The position numbers were made by a program, and so were the translations under genes. From contig JAFXOC010000646.1 of the NCBI GenBank assembly GCA_017529085.1, positions 1 through 9,053 on the forward strand: a DNA stretch of 9,053 bases. The letters are read 5' to 3'. Shown piece by piece: positions 6,590 to 9,053 of this stretch. The DNA is from Selenomonadaceae bacterium. GTDB lineage: Bacteria; Bacillota; Negativicutes; Selenomonadales; Selenomonadaceae. The notes under the pieces are model-generated. The model made no database searches. It was not told where the DNA came from and worked only from the letters and a program-made list of their open reading frames with translations. Position 1 is the first letter of the stretch. Each line of letters starts with the position of its first letter.

Positions 6590-7382
6590 ATTGTTTTCTC
6601 GCATTTTGAGCCGGTTTTTTTACAAAGCGGAAATATAAAAACGCCGTCAACGCCAACACGAACGCTATAACGCTCGTCATTTGCGCGCTCTTGAACACAC
6701 CTAAGACCAATTCCTGATAATCGCCCCTTAAATACTCAAGAAAAAATCTCGCCGTTGAATATAGCATAACGTAGAGCGCAAAACATTCGCCTTTTTTGTG
6801 ATTTGTTGCGCGAAATATCAAGAGAAGGGCAAAAATCACTATGTCCAATTGACACTCCCAAATTTCCGCAGGCCATAACGGAACAGCGCCGTAAGTATGA
6901 TACGCAAGGGTGGTGTCAGGATAAATTATGCCAAAATCTCCGCCGGTCGGCGCTCCGAAAGCGTCGCCGTTTAAGAGGTTGGCGCATCTTCCTATTGACT
7001 GCCCCAAAATAATCGCCGGCGCCAATATATCCGCAAGGGCGAGCCAATCGAGTTTATGATATTTGGCGTAGCAAATCCCCGCAATCACGCCCAAAAATAC
7101 GCCGCCTTGTACTGCCATCCCGCCTTGCCAAACATTTAGAATTTCCGAAAGATGGTTTTGATAATAACCCCAATCAAAGAAAAACACGTCCCAAAGTCTT
7201 GCGCCCAAAAGCCCCGCAAGTCCCGCATAAATTCCCATATCGACGATGTGTTTTTCATAATTTCTGCCGTCGGATTTCGCCAGAAAATATCCAACCCCCG
7301 TGGCGAGAATTATGGCGAGGGATATTATGAGCCCGTAGGATCTTATCGGAAAATCGCCGATAAATGCGATATACTGGTGCAT
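6588..7382 (-). CDS. lgt: Prolipoprotein diacylglyceryl transferase (Lgt)
   Basis: A 264-residue integral membrane enzyme that moves a diacylglyceryl group from phosphatidylglycerol to the lipobox cysteine of prolipoproteins, the first step of lipoprotein maturation. Hydrophobic segments alternate along its length, for example 16-35, 48-69, 87-105, 115-129, 178-190, 197-210 and 235-252. The signature is GQSIGRCANLLNGDAFG (127-143); R132, N135 and G143 align by eye with E. coli R143, N146 and G154. The second key region is YSTARFFLEYLRG (208-220), with R212 and E216. Differences from the classic signature: L136 for F, D140 for E, and Q92 where E. coli has H103. It starts at ATG (7382), 3 nt after the preceding acyltransferase stop; the Shine-Dalgarno is weak (TAGG very close, GAGGA farther), so translation is probably coupled. 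It is the last gene of the leftward operon. Confidence 0.95.
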   Translation of the reverse strand: MHQYIAFIGDFPIRSYGLIISLAIILATGVGYFLAKSDGRNYEKHIVDMGIYAGLAGLLGARLWDVFFFDWGYYQNHLSEILNVWQGGMAVQGGVFLGVIAGICYAKYHKLDWLALADILAPAIILGQSIGRCANLLNGDAFGAPTGGDFGIIYPDTTLAYHTYGAVPLWPAEIWECQLDIVIFALLLIFRATNHKKGECFALYVMLYSTARFFLEYLRGDYQELVLGVFKSAQMTSVIAFVLALTAFLYFRFVKKPAQNARKQ

Positions 7383-7385
7383 GAC

Positions 7386-8249
7386 CTAATCATTCCTCAT
7401 TGACTTCCACCTGTCGTGAATCCAAAACCATTCTTCCGGATACTTTCTTATATGTTCTTCCGTTATCTTTACAATTTCCTGCGTAACCCGTTTTAAATCT
7501 TCGCGTTTATCCTTAGTCCACTCAATTTCAAGCGCAGGGTATATCTTTATAATATGCGTTCCGTCCTCGTTTTTATGGATAAACCCGGGAAAAATCGGAA
7601 CTTTCTTAAATCTTGCCATACTGGCAGCGCCGGGCGTACAATTTGTGGGTCTCCCGAAGAAATCAAGCACAATGCCGTCGTGGCGGTTTGTGTCCTGATC
7701 CATTATAAGCCCGATAAAATAGCCTTTTTCGAGCATTTTATACATTTCCCGCACATCGTCCCTATAGGTTATATGCATACCGATACCGCGCCGCTGTTCG
7801 TTTATAAATTTATCCGGACCCTTGCTTTTTTGCTTCTTAGCAACCCCCACAAGCGGAAATCCGTAACAGGAAAGCGCTCCGCCCATAAGTTCCCAATTAT
7901 CGCTGTGGGATGTGGCGATTATGCCGCCTTTGCCGCTTTTCACCGCTTCTTCCAAGTATTCCCCGCCGTCAAGCGTTACGTATTTTGAAATATCTTTCTT
8001 TATAACGGGAAACCGCAGAACCTCCATAGCCATGACACCGAAACGGGCAGTACTTTTTTTTGCGATTCGTTCTGCGTCTTCTATCGAAACGTTTAAACAC
8101 TGTATTACATTATTTACGGCAAGTTGTTTTCGCCACTTTGGTATGACGAACCAAGCTAAAGCGCCCAAACATTCGCCTATCTTTTCGACCAATGCCCACG
8201 GAAGGACGCAAGCCATGAAAGCGCAAAATTTCGCAAGATAATAGGTCAC
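7386..8249 (-). CDS. lpxL: Lipid A biosynthesis acyltransferase, LpxL/HtrB family
   Basis: A 287-residue lysophospholipid/lauroyl acyltransferase-family protein, expected to add a secondary acyl chain to Kdo-lipid A at the inner leaflet of the cytoplasmic membrane. An N-terminal hydrophobic stretch (5-36) acts as a membrane anchor. The catalytic H-X4-E is H115/E120 in ATSHSDNWEL. It also has the family blocks DQDTNRHDGIVLDFFGRPT (184-202) with CTPGAASMA (204-212), and the closing EEWFWIHDRWK (272-282). The start is GTG at 8249, one base after the lpxD stop, with AAGGGA (8262-8257) 7 nt upstream; a later ATG (codon 12) would cut the anchor. Immediate linkage to lpxD supports a lipid A role over a general phospholipid one. 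Whether it acts as LpxL, LpxM or another secondary acyltransferase cannot be told, so the symbol is at family level. Confidence 0.88.
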   Translation of the reverse strand: MTYYLAKFCAFMACVLPWALVEKIGECLGALAWFVIPKWRKQLAVNNVIQCLNVSIEDAERIAKKSTARFGVMAMEVLRFPVIKKDISKYVTLDGGEYLEEAVKSGKGGIIATSHSDNWELMGGALSCYGFPLVGVAKKQKSKGPDKFINEQRRGIGMHITYRDDVREMYKMLEKGYFIGLIMDQDTNRHDGIVLDFFGRPTNCTPGAASMARFKKVPIFPGFIHKNEDGTHIIKIYPALEIEWTKDKREDLKRVTQEIVKITEEHIRKYPEEWFWIHDRWKSMRND

Positions 8250-8250
8250 T

Positions 8251-9053
8251 TTACTTTCCCTTCATTAACCCTTCAACAGCTTTAGCTAAGCGTTTTACTT
8301 CTTTTCTCACATCCGGCAGCGTTTTAAGCGCCGCCATCAAGCGTAGCCAAGAAGCGTGCGTTTGAACGGGAAATCCTGCGCCGAAATAGTTTTCGGGCAT
8401 ATTGTTTGTAATACCCGAACGCGCCGCATAAACGGAATTACCGCCGATTTTGATATGCCCCACCGTGCCGGTCTGTCCGCCAAACGTCACGTTATTGCCC
8501 ACAACGGTTGAACCCGAAATTCCCACCTGCGCCACAATCAAGCAATTAGGACCTATCTTGCAATTATGCCCGATATGCACCAAATTATCTATCTTCGTGC
8601 CGTGTCCTATAACCGTCGAGCCCATGGCGGCTCTGTCTATACAAGTATTTGCGCCTATCTCGACATCGTCTTCTATGATAACGTTTCCAATCTGCGGCAC
8701 CTTAGTATGAACGCCGTCCTTAGTGGTAAAACCGAACCCGTCCGCGCCGATACTCGCCGCATTATGAATTACGCAGCGTTTTCCTATATGGGTGTATTCT
8801 CTTATAGTAACCGACGGATATATAACCGTATCGGCTTCTATCTCCGTATACTGACCAACGTAAACATTCGAATAAATAACTGCTCTGTCCCCAATCTTTA
8901 CGTTATCGTCAATCACGGCGAATGGATAAATAGTAACGTCTTTCCCCAGAACCACGTTTTTCCCGATATGCGCCTTATCGCTTATCTCTTTCGGCGTATC
9001 CAACTTAGGGGCAAAAATATCCAACAACTTCGCAAAAGAAGCCCGAGGATCGT
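8251..9053 (-). CDS. lpxD: UDP-3-O-acylglucosamine N-acyltransferase LpxD (5' end outside window)
   Basis: This enzyme adds the N-linked 3-hydroxyacyl chain to UDP-3-O-acyl-glucosamine in lipid A synthesis; it is a cytoplasmic homotrimer using acyl-ACP. The frame is open to the right edge: 266 residues are visible, beginning DPRASFAKLLDIF, the motif that closes the N-terminal uridine-binding domain of LpxD. Roughly the first 80-90 residues are therefore missing, and the TTG at 9027 is not the start. Then comes a left-handed beta-helix of hexapeptide repeats (for example HIGKNV, TVIYPS, VEIGAN), the ASIGADGFGF block, CIDRAAMGST, and NLVHIGHNCKIG, whose second His (about residue 162 of the visible part) aligns with the catalytic His of E. 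coli LpxD. A C-terminal helix follows (about 230-266). The stop is one base before the acyltransferase GTG, so the genes form an operon. Confidence 0.95.
   Translation of the reverse strand, partial: DPRASFAKLLDIFAPKLDTPKEISDKAHIGKNVVLGKDVTIYPFAVIDDNVKIGDRAVIYSNVYVGQYTEIEADTVIYPSVTIREYTHIGKRCVIHNAASIGADGFGFTTKDGVHTKVPQIGNVIIEDDVEIGANTCIDRAAMGSTVIGHGTKIDNLVHIGHNCKIGPNCLIVAQVGISGSTVVGNNVTFGGQTGTVGHIKIGGNSVYAARSGITNNMPENYFGAGFPVQTHASWLRLMAALKTLPDVRKEVKRLAKAVEGLMKGK

Noticed and set aside
7554..7988. Open frame of 144 codons on the + strand opposite the acyltransferase gene
   Set aside because: It is antisense to a well-supported gene, has no recognisable motif and no ribosome binding site context; the same applies to the other open frames opposite mfd, lgt and lpxD.
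9025..9027. TTG at 9027 as the start of LpxD
   Set aside because: The frame stays open to the window edge and the upstream codons read DPRASFAKL, a conserved LpxD motif; the real start is outside the window.
1..9053. CRISPR array, tRNA, rRNA, insertion sequence or phage module
   Set aside because: I found no repeat-spacer pattern, cloverleaf-like sequence, transposase motif or terminal inverted repeats around the duplicated gene.

Overview
The window reads as the chromosome of a diderm, LPS-bearing relative of the Firmicutes, most likely a member of the Negativicutes (inference). The left half has a Firmicutes-style order: mfd, a YabN/MazG-type methylase gene, then an HU gene with a strong Shine-Dalgarno and a TTG start. 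The right half carries lipid A genes (lpxD and an LpxL/HtrB-family acyltransferase) next to lgt. Base composition is moderately AT-rich and coding density is very high.

Left part (1-1996, + strand): two tandem copies of an AAA-ATPase-like / PD-(D/E)XK nuclease gene. Only the last 83 codons of the first copy are inside the window. The second copy is complete, starts 13 nt after the first one's stop, and is about 92% identical to it at DNA level over the shared 249 bp. The second copy has lost the ancestral stop, gained a 17-residue tail, and overlaps mfd by ATGA.

Centre (1993-6438, + strand): mfd (transcription-repair coupling factor), then a tetrapyrrole-methylase-domain protein of the YabN/MazG family that ends exactly where its MazG pyrophosphohydrolase domain should begin. 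A 199-nt AT-rich gap follows, with a good sigma-A type promoter and a small leader hairpin. It drives hup (HU), encoding the nucleoid protein.

Middle gap (6439-6587): three stacked hairpins with T-tracts separate the rightward genes from the leftward ones.

Right part (9053 down to 6588, - strand): lpxD (its 5' end lies beyond the window edge), an lpxL/htrB-family acyltransferase gene and lgt form a tightly packed operon, with 1-nt and 3-nt gaps. It couples lipid A acylation to lipoprotein lipidation, both envelope-building steps at the inner membrane.

The least ordinary points are the tandem nuclease/ATPase duplication fused into the mfd operon, and the methylase protein lacking its MazG domain. 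I see no CRISPR array, tRNA, rRNA, phage gene or transposase here, and no convincing wholly new multi-gene system.
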